64,000 nt of DNA from Spartobacteria bacterium (GTDB taxonomy: Bacteria > Verrucomicrobiota > Verrucomicrobiia > Chthoniobacterales > Chthoniobacteraceae). This document shows, in pieces, positions 54,293 through 62,998 of the stretch. How positions within the stretch are numbered: position 1 is the first letter of the stretch; each line of letters opens with the position of its first letter. Both the position numbers and the translations under genes were made by a program. The notes under the pieces were generated by a model. That model made no database searches, had not been told where the DNA came from, and saw only the letters and a program-made list of their open reading frames with translations. The stretch covers positions 1 through 64,000 of the forward strand of contig JAJPII010000020.1 in assembly GCA_021324825.1 (NCBI GenBank), read 5' to 3'.

Positions 54293-55087
54293 TTACCAAC
54301 TGCCTCCCGCTCCTCCGCCGCCCGTGCTCCCTCCGCCGGGCGTAACCCAGCCTCCTCCTCCGCCCCCTCCACCTCCACCTCCAGAAAATCCCCCTCCTCC
54401 GCCGCTGTTCATAAGACTGCCGAGAAGCATCCCGCCCGCGAAGTTCGAGAACCCGCCGCTGCTGTAAACCGTGCCGCGCGAGCCTCCGAAAAGCCGGAGC
54501 ACCAGCGCGATAACGATGAGCCAGAAGACGAGACCCAGCAGCGACGTTCCGGGGCTGGCGTCCTGATGTCCGCCCTGCCGCTGATTCAGCGTCGTGCCGT
54601 CGCCTTTATATTCTCCGCGCGCGGCGGCCAGGATTGCATCCACGCCGCCGGAAAGACCCGCGTCATAGTTCCCTTGTTTAAAGAACGGGGTGATCTGGGT
54701 GTCGATGATCCGCTTGCACAGCCCGTCCGGCAGCGCGCCCTCCAGGCCATAGCCCGTGACGATGTACATCCGGCGATCATTGATGAATACGAAGAGAACC
54801 GCGCCGTTGCTCTGCTTCTTCTGGCCGAACCCCCACTTCTGGAAAACGCGGATGCAGTAGTCGCCGACCGAGGAATCCGACTCCATCTTCGGATAGACGG
54901 CGACGATGACCTGGCTGGAAGTCTGCTTTTCAAAGTCCTCCAGTTTGGCGTTCAGGCGTTCCGCCGTGCCGGCGCCGGTTACGCGCGCATAATCGTTGAA
55001 ATAATGATCCGGCGCGGGCGGGATGACTTCCGCCGCCCGGCAGACCATGGCCAGGACTAAAGCCGCAAGGAATATCCCGCGCTTCAT
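54293..55087 (-). CDS. TPM-domain protein with glycine-rich tail (YgcG-like)
   Basis: A 264-residue exported protein: signal peptide to about residue 20, TPM domain around 30-155 (FNDYARVTGAGTAERLNAKL, QVIVAVYPKM, RRMYIVTGYGLEGALPD), one membrane helix (LLGLVFWLIVIALVLRLF), and a C-terminal tail almost entirely Gly/Ser. The ATG at 55087 overlaps the LemA stop by one base. YgcG proteins cluster with LemA and are probably membrane-tethered. Confidence 0.9.
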   Translation of the reverse strand: MKRGIFLAALVLAMVCRAAEVIPPAPDHYFNDYARVTGAGTAERLNAKLEDFEKQTSSQVIVAVYPKMESDSSVGDYCIRVFQKWGFGQKKQSNGAVLFVFINDRRMYIVTGYGLEGALPDGLCKRIIDTQITPFFKQGNYDAGLSGGVDAILAAARGEYKGDGTTLNQRQGGHQDASPGTSLLGLVFWLIVIALVLRLFGGSRGTVYSSGGFSNFAGGMLLGSLMNSGGGGGFSGGGGGGGGGGGWVTPGGGSTGGGGAGGSW

Positions 55088-55725
55088 CACTGGACGGGCG
55101 GGGGCGTCCCGAAGTTAAAATCAACCTTCGGCGGAGTCTCCGAACCGGCGGTGGCGCTGAAGTACGGTTTCGGCTTGAACCCCATCATCGGCGCGACGAA
55201 GACTCCGGGAAACCTCTGGATGCGCGTGTCATACGCCTGCACCGCTTCGTTGAACCGGCCCCGTTCCACGGAGATGCGATTCTCCGTTCCCGCAAGTTCC
55301 GCCTGGAGATCGGCGAAATTCTGGTTCGCCTTCAAGTCGGGATAGCGTTCGGAGACCACGAGCAACCGCGAGAGAGCCGAGGAAAGCCCGTCCTGCGCGC
55401 GCTGGTATTTGGCAAGGTCCTCCGCGTTCGCGGGAGCGGAGTTCGGGTTGATCTTGACCTGGCCGACCGAGGCGCGCGCCTGCGTTATCTCCACCAGGGT
55501 CGATTTCTCGAAGTTGGCCGCGCCCGTCACCGTCTTGACGAGGTTCGGGATGAGATCGGCCCGGCGTTGATAGACGTTCTGCACCTGCGCCCACTGTTGA
55601 TCGACGGCCTGCGAGCCGGAGACCATGCCGTTGTAAATGCCGATGCCGCTAAGGGCCGCGATGATGACCGCGACAAAAAGAAGGACGACGACGAAAGCGA
55701 GACAACCGAGGACTGTTCTTTGCAT
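55087..55725 (-). CDS. lemA: LemA family protein
   Basis: A 212-residue membrane protein with one N-terminal helix (LAFVVVLLFVAVIIAALSGIG) and the LemA helical bundle: QQWAQVQNVYQRRADLIPNL, RAQDGLSSALSRLLVVSERY and TENRISVERGRFNEAVQAYD. LemA proteins face the outside and their function is poorly known. First of the operon lemA-TPM-TPM-ubiD; divergent from the beta-barrel gene, with an inverted repeat in between. Confidence 0.93.
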   Translation of the reverse strand: MQRTVLGCLAFVVVLLFVAVIIAALSGIGIYNGMVSGSQAVDQQWAQVQNVYQRRADLIPNLVKTVTGAANFEKSTLVEITQARASVGQVKINPNSAPANAEDLAKYQRAQDGLSSALSRLLVVSERYPDLKANQNFADLQAELAGTENRISVERGRFNEAVQAYDTRIQRFPGVFVAPMMGFKPKPYFSATAGSETPPKVDFNFGTPPPVQ

Positions 55726-55746
55726 ACGCAGGGAAGATGCAGCACC

Positions 55747-55778
55747 CGCCGCGAAATTGATAACAAAAATTCGCGGCG
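55747..55778. promoter_or_regulatory. Inverted repeat between divergent lemA and beta-barrel genes
   Basis: Perfect 9-bp arms CGCCGCGAA (55747-55755) and TTCGCGGCG (55770-55778) surround a 14-bp AT-rich loop. The repeat lies 22 bp upstream of lemA and about 80 bp upstream of the beta-barrel start. It could be an operator or an mRNA hairpin. Confidence 0.45.
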
Positions 55779-55858
55779 AAGTTTTCCCTCTTGCCTCACC
55801 CGAGCGATTCCGTTATGCACGTCGCGTTTGAATGGCCGCCCCATCTTTTTTTAATCCA

Positions 55859-57274
55859 ATGAACCGCGCCTCCCTAGGGTTGATCTATTTTACGTTCTGC
55901 GCCCTTTCGCGGTTTGCCTGTGCGCAGGACTCCCTCGGCGGTTCCCCCGACGCCGGCGCGGGCGCGTCCAACGTTTCCTTCGGTTCCGCCTCCACCCCGT
56001 ACGGTTCGCCGCAATACGGAGAGGGCGCTCTGCCGCCGTCGCAGGTTCCCCCGACGAATGAAGGCCCGGTCATTGCGCCCCAAGGCGTCGTCCTGCCCGC
56101 CGGCTACGGATTCGTTCCGCAGACGTTCATCCCGGGCGAAGGGCGCTTCGCCCAGCCGCCGTATCGCGTCACGTTTTCGCTTTCGCAGGGATACGACGAC
56201 AACGTCTACACCGCGCCCGACACGCAGCGGCTCCCGTTCCCGGGCGCCAGGATGACGACTTTGCCAAAAGTGGGGAGCTGGGAAACCTACGGCAACATGG
56301 GCGTCCAGATACGGCTGGCCAGCCCGCGATCCGTCTTCTCGCTCGATGCGAACCTCGGCGGCACCTACTACTGGCGCAGGAGCACGGAGAATTTCGACTT
56401 CAACGACAGCGTCACCCTCTACTACGCCCACCAGTTTTCGCCGCGCCTGCAGGTGGACGCCGAGGCGGTCTTCGTCATCGCGCCGCAGGAGGACTTCAGC
56501 AACTTTAACGCCCCCAACGGCGGAGGCGGCTCCAGCGGCGAATACTTCATCGGGACCTCCAAATTCGATCTCACCTACCAATGGACGCCTCGGTTCCAGA
56601 CTGTCTCGTCCTATGTGTTCAACACGCTGGTCTATACCAACAGCGCCTTTTCCAGCGGCAACTATTACCAGAACATCCTGGGCAACCAGTTCCGGTTCAA
56701 TCTCAATCCCCGCCTCGTGGCCGTGGCCGAATACCGTTTCGCCTCCACGGAGACGGATTTTTCGTCGAGCAGTTCCGTCAGCAACTTTCTCCTGGGCGGC
56801 TTCGACTACTCCTTCAACCGAAGGCTGAGCGCAACGGTGCGGGCCGGCGCGGAACTGCGGGATTACCAGATGGGCAACTTCCAGGACGCCCCCTTTGTCG
56901 AGACAACCCTGCAATATGTTTACGGCCACAACTCGACCATCGTCTGGGATAACCGGTACGGATTCGAACCCGCGGGCCTCGCCCAAACCCGCCAGACCAG
57001 TTACCGCACTTCGCTCGCCATCAACCAGGTCGTCACGGCGCGGATCGTGGCCAACCTGGGCTTCAACTACGACCACTTCGACACCGACAACATCGCCAAC
57101 AACATTAATGTCGACACCGAGGACGACTTCAACGTCAGCGTCGGGGCGACTTACACCCTTAACAAAAACTTCAGCCTGAACGCCGCCTACACCTTCACCG
57201 ACGTGGTTTCCTCCCTCGCGTTCACCAGCTATACCCGCAACCGGATATTCTTCGGAGCGACCTACACCTTTTAG
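55859..57274 (+). CDS. Outer-membrane beta-barrel protein of the exopolysaccharide locus
   Basis: A 471-residue exported protein with a signal peptide (MNRASLGLIYFTFCALSRFA then CAQ). After a Ser/Pro-rich linker to about 110, it consists of regular amphipathic beta strands (RVTFSLSQGYDDNVYTAP, LQVDAEAVFVIAP, QFRFNLNPRLVAVAEYRF) and ends in an aromatic (FFGATYTF), the outer-membrane insertion signal. It resembles EpsL/BBP2-type barrels found next to Wzc and Wza homologues. The ATG at 55832 is a possible earlier start. Confidence 0.82.
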   Translation: MNRASLGLIYFTFCALSRFACAQDSLGGSPDAGAGASNVSFGSASTPYGSPQYGEGALPPSQVPPTNEGPVIAPQGVVLPAGYGFVPQTFIPGEGRFAQPPYRVTFSLSQGYDDNVYTAPDTQRLPFPGARMTTLPKVGSWETYGNMGVQIRLASPRSVFSLDANLGGTYYWRRSTENFDFNDSVTLYYAHQFSPRLQVDAEAVFVIAPQEDFSNFNAPNGGGGSSGEYFIGTSKFDLTYQWTPRFQTVSSYVFNTLVYTNSAFSSGNYYQNILGNQFRFNLNPRLVAVAEYRFASTETDFSSSSSVSNFLLGGFDYSFNRRLSATVRAGAELRDYQMGNFQDAPFVETTLQYVYGHNSTIVWDNRYGFEPAGLAQTRQTSYRTSLAINQVVTARIVANLGFNYDHFDTDNIANNINVDTEDDFNVSVGATYTLNKNFSLNAAYTFTDVVSSLAFTSYTRNRIFFGATYTF

Positions 57275-57337
57275 CCGGGCCCGTTGCGAAGCGGCGCTTC
57301 CCGGTATAGTTTGGCCCCGCGTTTTTTTGCCGCCAGC

Positions 57338-59449
57338 ATGAATGAACCCAGCGAAGCCAAGTTACACTTCCTCGACTACTGGCGCGTCATCCGGGTGCGT
57401 TCGAGCATAGCCCTGCTCGTCTTCCTGCTGGTGATGGTCACCACCGGCATCTACGTCTATCTCGCGCCCAGGATCTATATCGCCCGCGTCACCATGGAGG
57501 TGAAGCCGGACGAGGCCCGCGTCCATATCTTTTCCGATGCGCCGATGCAGGGTTCCAGCGACCCGAGCTTCGCCCCGACCCAGTTCGAGATTCTCAAGAC
57601 CACGGAAATCCTCTACCCGGTCATCGACCAGATAAAACTCCAGGAGCGGTGGGGCTACAACGGCGTTCCTCTCCTGCGGGAATGGACGCTCGGCAAGCTC
57701 AAGAGGATCATGAACGTCAGCGAAGTCCGCGGCACGAACCTGCTGGAGATCGCCGTCAAGAGTCCGGACCCCGCCGAAGCCGCCGAGATCGCGAACACCA
57801 TCGCCATGGTTTACAAGGAACGGCGCGTGGCGGATCAGGATGAATCCGTGAGCCGGGGCCTCGGGCAGTTGAAGGAAGAAGTGGACAAGCAGCGGGAAAA
57901 AGTCCAGGACACCTCGCTGCTGATGGGCACGATACGGGGGCAGGACGGCGTCATCGACCTGAACCCGGAAAGCATGGAGACCTCGGACATACCGGAAAAC
58001 CGCCAGGTGCTCGGCGACGAGTCGCAAGTGCAGGATGCGAAGGTGAAACTCCAGCAACTCAAGACCCAACTCGCCCAGATAGAAAAGCTGAAACCGGAGG
58101 AACTCCTGGTGGCCCTGCACACCTTGGAAATCGACGACCCCACCGTCACCAAGGTTCTCCCTCTTTACCAGGACGCCGTGGCGGAAGAAGCCCGCCTGCT
58201 CAACTCCGGCCTGGGGGAAAACCATCCGCGCGTAAAGGCGTTGCGGGCGCAGAAAGCCGTCTATGCCGAACAGCTTGACGAGCAGTTGCGCGCCTTGCGC
58301 GACGCGCTGGCGAGAAAAGTGACCCTGCATGAAAACACCCTTGGCGCATTGCAGAACCAACTGGGGCAGAGCCGGAGCAATTTCCAGGGCATCAAGAACA
58401 AGAGCGCGGCCTACACGGAGGCCAAAAACAAATACATCAACGCAAAGCGCGTGCTGGAAGCCTCCGAGACGCGCTACTACACCGCGCGGATGCAGCAGAA
58501 CATCACCATAACCCCGGCGAAGATATGGCAGCCAGCCGAGCCTCCATCCATGCCCAGCGAGCCAAAGGTATGGCTCTACATGCTGGTGGCCGCGGCCGTC
58601 GGCGCGGGGTTGGGCGGCGGCCTCGCGTTTTTCCTCGAGTACCTGGACACCAGCGTCAAGAGCCTCGATGAAGTGGAACGGCTCCTGAACTTGCCCGTCC
58701 TCGCCGTCATCCCGCGGAAGATCCCCCTCCTCCACCGCTGCGAAGGCGACGCGCCGGACGCCGAGGCCTACCGCATCCTGCGCACCAACATCGAGTTCAA
58801 CCGCAAGTCTCCCGACGCCAGCACCCTCACCGTCGTCAGCGGCGGCCCCGGCGAAGGAAAATCGACCACTCTCTGCAATCTCGCGTTCACCTGCGCGAAA
58901 GGGGGCTACAATGTGCTCCTCGTCGACGCCGACCTGCGGCGTCCGAGCCAGGACAAATTCTTCGGCGTCGAAAACACCGCCGGCCTTACCGACTACCTGA
59001 CCGGCCGGATGGATTTCGATGAGATCGTGCGTCCCACCGGCGTGGAGAACCTCTCCATCCTCCCCAGCGGAATCCTCCCTCACGATTCCGTCGGCATCCT
59101 CAATTCCCAGCGGATGAGCGAACTGATCCAGCATGCCAAGGCGGCTTATGACCTTGTGCTGTTCGATTCCCCGCCCATTCTCGGGGTAAGCGACGGCTCG
59201 GTCCTGGCGAGCGAAGTCGATCTCGTCATCATGGTCGTGCAACACCGGCGGTTCCCGCGTTCGATGCTGCTGCGGGTGAAGAGCGCGGTGGCGAACGTCG
59301 GCGGCAACCTGCTTGGCGTCGTGCTGAATAACGTGAACGTAAGCCACGACCAGCACTACCAGTATTACACGAACTACCAGCAGTATTATAAAACGCCCCG
59401 CAAGCCGGAGCCGGCCCGCGCCGGAGCAGCGCACTCCGAGGATTACTAG
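57338..59449 (+). CDS. Wzc-type polysaccharide co-polymerase / tyrosine autokinase
   Basis: A 703-residue inner-membrane protein. An N-terminal Wzz domain has a helix near residues 23-45 (SSIALLVFLLVMVTTGIYVY) and a long periplasmic coiled-coil region, with a second helix at about 410-430 (WLYMLVAAAVGAGLGGGLAF). The kinase domain has Walker A GGPGEGKST near 505, Walker A' VLLVDADLRRP and Walker B LVLFDSPP. A C-terminal Tyr cluster (YQYYTNYQQYY) is the autophosphorylation site. It controls polysaccharide chain export together with the Wza-like gene 2 bp downstream. Confidence 0.9.
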   Translation: MNEPSEAKLHFLDYWRVIRVRSSIALLVFLLVMVTTGIYVYLAPRIYIARVTMEVKPDEARVHIFSDAPMQGSSDPSFAPTQFEILKTTEILYPVIDQIKLQERWGYNGVPLLREWTLGKLKRIMNVSEVRGTNLLEIAVKSPDPAEAAEIANTIAMVYKERRVADQDESVSRGLGQLKEEVDKQREKVQDTSLLMGTIRGQDGVIDLNPESMETSDIPENRQVLGDESQVQDAKVKLQQLKTQLAQIEKLKPEELLVALHTLEIDDPTVTKVLPLYQDAVAEEARLLNSGLGENHPRVKALRAQKAVYAEQLDEQLRALRDALARKVTLHENTLGALQNQLGQSRSNFQGIKNKSAAYTEAKNKYINAKRVLEASETRYYTARMQQNITITPAKIWQPAEPPSMPSEPKVWLYMLVAAAVGAGLGGGLAFFLEYLDTSVKSLDEVERLLNLPVLAVIPRKIPLLHRCEGDAPDAEAYRILRTNIEFNRKSPDASTLTVVSGGPGEGKSTTLCNLAFTCAKGGYNVLLVDADLRRPSQDKFFGVENTAGLTDYLTGRMDFDEIVRPTGVENLSILPSGILPHDSVGILNSQRMSELIQHAKAAYDLVLFDSPPILGVSDGSVLASEVDLVIMVVQHRRFPRSMLLRVKSAVANVGGNLLGVVLNNVNVSHDQHYQYYTNYQQYYKTPRKPEPARAGAAHSEDY

Positions 59450-59451
59450 AC

Positions 59452-60000
59452 ATGAGGCTGTTCGCGCTGCTCTTCCTTCTGCTGGCAGGCGCCGCGCCGC
59501 TGTTCGCCCAGGCCACGCTTCGTCCGGGCGATACGATAGAAATCCGGCTGAGCGGCGTGCCGGCGGACGAGATCCAGCAATTCAGCGCCACCTATACGCT
59601 GGACGACCAGGGATTTCTCAACCTGCCGTACATCAACCAGGTCAAGGCCGGCGGGTTGACGCAGAACGTGGTGCAGGGCGAGATCGAGAGAAAACTGGTC
59701 GCCGAGCGCATCTACACCCACCCGACCATCACCATCATCGTCCAGCCGACGGCCCGCTTCGTGAACGTGGGCGGCGCCGTGCGCAATCCGGGCCGCATCC
59801 CCTTCACTCCCGATTTGACGCTGCTCTCCGCCATCAACGCGGCCGGCGGTTTCAACGACTTCGCCGACCAGCGGAAAGTGCGCTGGGTTCACGAAGGAAA
59901 AGTGGAGATGATCGACACGCGCAAACTGCGCAAAGACCCTTCGCTCGACAGCAAGATCTATCCGGGCGACCAGATCGAAGTCGCGCAAAGCCTCTGGTGA
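59452..60000 (+). CDS. Wza-type polysaccharide export protein
   Basis: A 182-residue exported protein (signal peptide MRLFALLFLLLAGAAPLFA). The Poly_export domain (about 20-105) reads LRPGDTIEIRLSGVPADEI and IERKLVAERIYTHPTITIIV; an SLBB-like domain follows (FVNVGGAVRNPGRIPFTPD). It is shorter than Wza and shows no lipobox, so it may act as a periplasmic or outer-membrane subunit rather than the full octameric channel. No glycosyltransferase or Wzx/Wzy gene follows. Confidence 0.88.
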   Translation: MRLFALLFLLLAGAAPLFAQATLRPGDTIEIRLSGVPADEIQQFSATYTLDDQGFLNLPYINQVKAGGLTQNVVQGEIERKLVAERIYTHPTITIIVQPTARFVNVGGAVRNPGRIPFTPDLTLLSAINAAGGFNDFADQRKVRWVHEGKVEMIDTRKLRKDPSLDSKIYPGDQIEVAQSLW

Positions 60001-60042
60001 TTTTCCTCCATCGCGCGCCATTCACTTTCCGCCCGCAACGTG

Positions 60043-60128
60043 GTTGTAGAGGCGGCTGTGCCAGCCGCCCGGAGCGGAGCCCGGGGCGCTTGCAGGCAAC
60101 CAAAGCGCGGGCGCAAACTGCATGACCT
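60043..60128. repeat. Dispersed intergenic element, copy D
   Basis: Lies between the convergent Wza-like gene and pgsA. It starts GTTGTAGAGGCGGCTG TGC CAGCCGCC, a perfect hairpin. It ends AACCAAAGCGCGGGCGC and CTGCATGACCTAG, matching the tail of copies A and C. The central CGCTTTGGCGTTGC core seen in B, C and E is poorly kept. Confidence 0.6.
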
Positions 60129-60137
60129 AGACTTAGA

Positions 60138-60713
60138 CTAGCTCGCCGTCTGGATCAACGCCCGGTTTCTCCAAAGGTACCCGAAGCCCGAGTAGAGGGT
60201 GAACCCCATGGCGCCCGCCATGAAAAGAATCCCCCCGTAGCGCCACGTCAGCGCCCACCAATGCGCGGCCTCCAGGCGATCAATCTCCCCCAGCGCGAGC
60301 ATGCCGAGAAAGAAGAGGACGGTGATGATCTGCCACGCCGTCTTGTGTTTGCCCATCTTTTCGGCGGGCAGAATCCGGCCCTTCGTGGCGGCCAGCATCC
60401 GCAGGCCCGTGATGAGAAACTCGCGGCTGATGATGACTATCGCCACCCACGCCGGAACCGCATGCATAGCCACCAGGCAGACGAAGGCCGCCGCGATCAT
60501 GATCTTGTCCACCACCGGGTCCATGAGGGCGCCGAAATCGGTGACCAGCGACCAGCGGCGCGCGATCTCGCCGTCGGCATAATCGGTGATGCCCGCCACG
60601 ATGAAAAGAAAGAGAGCGGTCGTGTGATTGAACGGGAATGTAGAGCTCAGGCAAAAGACGAAAAGGAGCGTCAGGAAAAAGCGGGCGACGGTCAGGCGGT
60701 TGGCCCAGTTCAT
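60138..60713 (-). CDS. pgsA: CDP-diacylglycerol-glycerol-3-phosphate 3-phosphatidyltransferase
   Basis: A 191-residue polytopic membrane enzyme that makes phosphatidylglycerol phosphate. The CDP-alcohol phosphotransferase motif is D-x2-DG-x2-AR-x8-G-x3-D-x3-D, seen as DYADGEIARRW through GALMDPVVDK. ANRLTVARF at the N-terminus and RGMLAATKGRILPA-like GLRMLAATKGRILPAEKMGK downstream are typical of PgsA. The ATG at 60713 is used. It is divergent from gnd. Confidence 0.92.
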   Translation of the reverse strand: MNWANRLTVARFFLTLLFVFCLSSTFPFNHTTALFLFIVAGITDYADGEIARRWSLVTDFGALMDPVVDKIMIAAAFVCLVAMHAVPAWVAIVIISREFLITGLRMLAATKGRILPAEKMGKHKTAWQIITVLFFLGMLALGEIDRLEAAHWWALTWRYGGILFMAGAMGFTLYSGFGYLWRNRALIQTAS

Positions 60714-60798
60714 TTTGATTCGCAAAACATTGCCATAGGGAGCCAACCATAGTTACTCTCAAACTTTGCGGACTCAACCTTAAACCCAAAAGTCGTTT

Positions 60799-62211
60799 AT
60801 GAATCAATGTGATCTCGGCCTCGTCGGCCTCGCCGTAATGGGCGAAAACCTCGTGCTGAACATGGAAAGCAAGGGCTTCACCGTGGCGGCGTTCAATCGC
60901 ACCACCGCGGTGACCGACCGTTTCGCGGAGGGAAGGGCGAAGGGGAAGAACATCGTCCCCACCCGGACGATCGAGGAATTCGTCGGCGCCCTTTCAAGGC
61001 CACGCAAGGCGATGATCATGGTGAAGGCCGGCAAGCCGGTGGACGCCGTCATCGCCGAACTGGTTCCGCTCCTGGACAAGGGCGACGTGATCATCGACGG
61101 CGGCAACTCCCTGTTCACCGACACGCAGCGGCGCTGCAAGGAACTCGAGGAGAAAGGGCTGCACTTCATGGGCGTCGGCGTCTCCGGCGGCGAGGAAGGC
61201 GCGTTGAAGGGGCCGTCCATCATGCCCGGCGGGTCGAAGGAAAGCTGGGAGATCGTCAAGCCGATCTTCACGAAGATCGCGGCGATCGTCGACGGCGAGC
61301 CGTGCTGCCGTTACATGGGCATCGACGGCGCGGGCCATTACGTGAAGATGGTTCACAACGGCATCGAGTACGGCGACATCCAGTTGATTTGCGAGGCTTA
61401 CAGCATCCTCAAGGATCTGCTCGGACTCGGCGCGGACGAACTGGGCGGGATTTTCACCGAGTGGAACGCGGGCGATTTGAACAGCTACCTCATCGAGATC
61501 ACCTCGCTCATCTTCAAGAAGAAAGACCCCGAGACCGGCAAGCCGATCGTCGATCTCATCCTCGACAAGGCCGGCCAGAAAGGCACGGGCCTCTGGACGC
61601 TGCAATCCGCGCTCCAGGAATCGGTCGTCATCTCCACGATCAACGCCGCGGTCGAGGCGCGCGTCATCTCCTCCCGCAAGCAGGATCGCGTCGAGGCGTC
61701 GAAGATACTGCCCAAGCCGGAGGCGAAGCCGTTCACCGGCAGCCGCGAGGAACTCATCACCGCCGTCCACGACGCGCTCTATGCGTCGAAGATCATCTCC
61801 TACGCGCAAGGCATGGAGTTGCTGGCCGCGGCGAGCGTCAACTCCGAGTGGAACCTGAACTTTGGCGACATCGCGACCATCTGGCGCGGCGGCTGCATCA
61901 TCCGCGCCCGCTTCCTGAACCGGATAAAGGACGCGTACGAGCGCGATCCCAAGCTGAAAAACCTCCTGCTCGACCCCTACTTCAGGGACATCATCGAAAA
62001 GACGCAGAGCAACTGGCGGCGCGCCGTCTGCCACGCGGTGGAGCACGGCATCGCCGTCCCGGCCATGGCCGCCTCGCTGGAATACTACGACAGCTACCGC
62101 CAGGAACGCCTCCCCTCCAACCTGCTCCAGGCGCAGCGCGACTTCTTCGGCGCGCACACCTACGAGCGGGTGGACAAGCCGGGCGTCTTCCACACCGAGT
62201 GGCTCGAGTAG
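60799..62211 (+). CDS. gnd: 6-phosphogluconate dehydrogenase (decarboxylating)
   Basis: A 470-residue enzyme of the oxidative pentose phosphate pathway, converting 6-phosphogluconate to ribulose 5-phosphate. The dinucleotide loop is GLVGLAVMGENL, the NADP-preferring residues FNRTTAVTD follow, and the substrate segment GGEEGALKGPSIMPGG, catalytic VKMVHNGIEYGDIQ and C-terminal RRAVCHAVEHGIAVPA are all standard. Length matches the long, dimeric class. Transcribed on its own strand; pgsA is divergent. Confidence 0.96.
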   Translation: MNQCDLGLVGLAVMGENLVLNMESKGFTVAAFNRTTAVTDRFAEGRAKGKNIVPTRTIEEFVGALSRPRKAMIMVKAGKPVDAVIAELVPLLDKGDVIIDGGNSLFTDTQRRCKELEEKGLHFMGVGVSGGEEGALKGPSIMPGGSKESWEIVKPIFTKIAAIVDGEPCCRYMGIDGAGHYVKMVHNGIEYGDIQLICEAYSILKDLLGLGADELGGIFTEWNAGDLNSYLIEITSLIFKKKDPETGKPIVDLILDKAGQKGTGLWTLQSALQESVVISTINAAVEARVISSRKQDRVEASKILPKPEAKPFTGSREELITAVHDALYASKIISYAQGMELLAAASVNSEWNLNFGDIATIWRGGCIIRARFLNRIKDAYERDPKLKNLLLDPYFRDIIEKTQSNWRRAVCHAVEHGIAVPAMAASLEYYDSYRQERLPSNLLQAQRDFFGAHTYERVDKPGVFHTEWLE

Positions 62212-62215
62212 CCGC

Positions 62216-62998
62216 TCAGCTCGCGGAAGGGGCGGGCGCGACCCGCACCGTGTAGCCGCCGGATTTCTCGTCGTGCTTCAAATCGAGGAGACCGAGCTTG
62301 CGGGCCTCCAGCAGGAGGTCGTTGAATGAGCGGAAGCCGTACGCCCGCTCGTTGAAGCCCGGGTTGCGGCGCTTGATCGTCTGCTTGACGAAGGATCCCC
62401 ACACCGGTTCATCCGCGCCGCGCTCCTCGGTGATGGCTTCCACCGTGCCGACCAGGAGTTCCATCGCGTTTTCCGGCGGCGGGCCTGCATTTATGTCGTC
62501 CCGACGCGCTTTCGACGGCTCGGGCCGGACCATGTCGTCATAGTAGAGGAACTGGTCGCAGTTATTGAGAAAAAGATCGGAGGTCGAGTTCTTCACGCCC
62601 ACGCCGATGACCGTCTTGGCGTTCTCGCGCAACTTGCTCACCAGGGGTGAAAAATCCGAGTCGCCGCTGATGATGACGAACGTATCGACGTGCCCCTTGG
62701 TGTAGCAAAGGTCGAGCGCATCGACGACCATGCGGATATCCGCCGAGTTCTTGCCCGACTGGCGGACATGCGGTATCTCGATCAACTCGAAGGCCGCCTC
62801 GTGAAGATCGCGCTTGAAGTCCTTGTAACGGTCGAAGTCGCAATACGCCTTTTTGACGACGATGTGCCCCTTCAAAAGAAGACGCTCCAGGACTTTTTGG
62901 ATGTCGAAGCTCGGGTAATGGGCGTCGCGCGCCCCCCTGGCGATATTCTCGAGGTCGAGGTAAACGGCCATCGTGGCGTCGGCTTGATCGGTGCTCAT
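62216..62998 (-). CDS. NYN-domain nuclease-like protein with LOTUS/OST-HTH domain
   Basis: A 260-residue protein. The NYN (PIN-like) domain at about 10-165 has the acidic residues in VYLDLENI, NSADIRMVVDALDL and FVIISGDSDFSPLV, and continues VIGVGVKNSTSDLFLNNCDQ. Residues about 185-255 match OST-HTH/LOTUS: VWGSFVKQTIKRRNPGFNE, then AYGFRSFNDLLLEARKLGLL. NYN proteins are predicted ribonucleases; LOTUS domains bind RNA. The ATG overlaps the SDR gene stop by 4 bp (ATGA), so the two are coupled. Confidence 0.88.
   Translation of the reverse strand: MSTDQADATMAVYLDLENIARGARDAHYPSFDIQKVLERLLLKGHIVVKKAYCDFDRYKDFKRDLHEAAFELIEIPHVRQSGKNSADIRMVVDALDLCYTKGHVDTFVIISGDSDFSPLVSKLRENAKTVIGVGVKNSTSDLFLNNCDQFLYYDDMVRPEPSKARRDDINAGPPPENAMELLVGTVEAITEERGADEPVWGSFVKQTIKRRNPGFNERAYGFRSFNDLLLEARKLGLLDLKHDEKSGGYTVRVAPAPSAS

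Noticed and set aside
54267-54467. Proline-rich plus-strand frame near 54300-54440
   Set aside because: It is the antisense of the poly-Gly tail of the YgcG-like protein.
57362-59434. Minus-strand open frame of 690 codons opposite the Wzc-like gene
   Set aside because: Lies wholly antisense to a gene with intact kinase motifs; no recognisable features.
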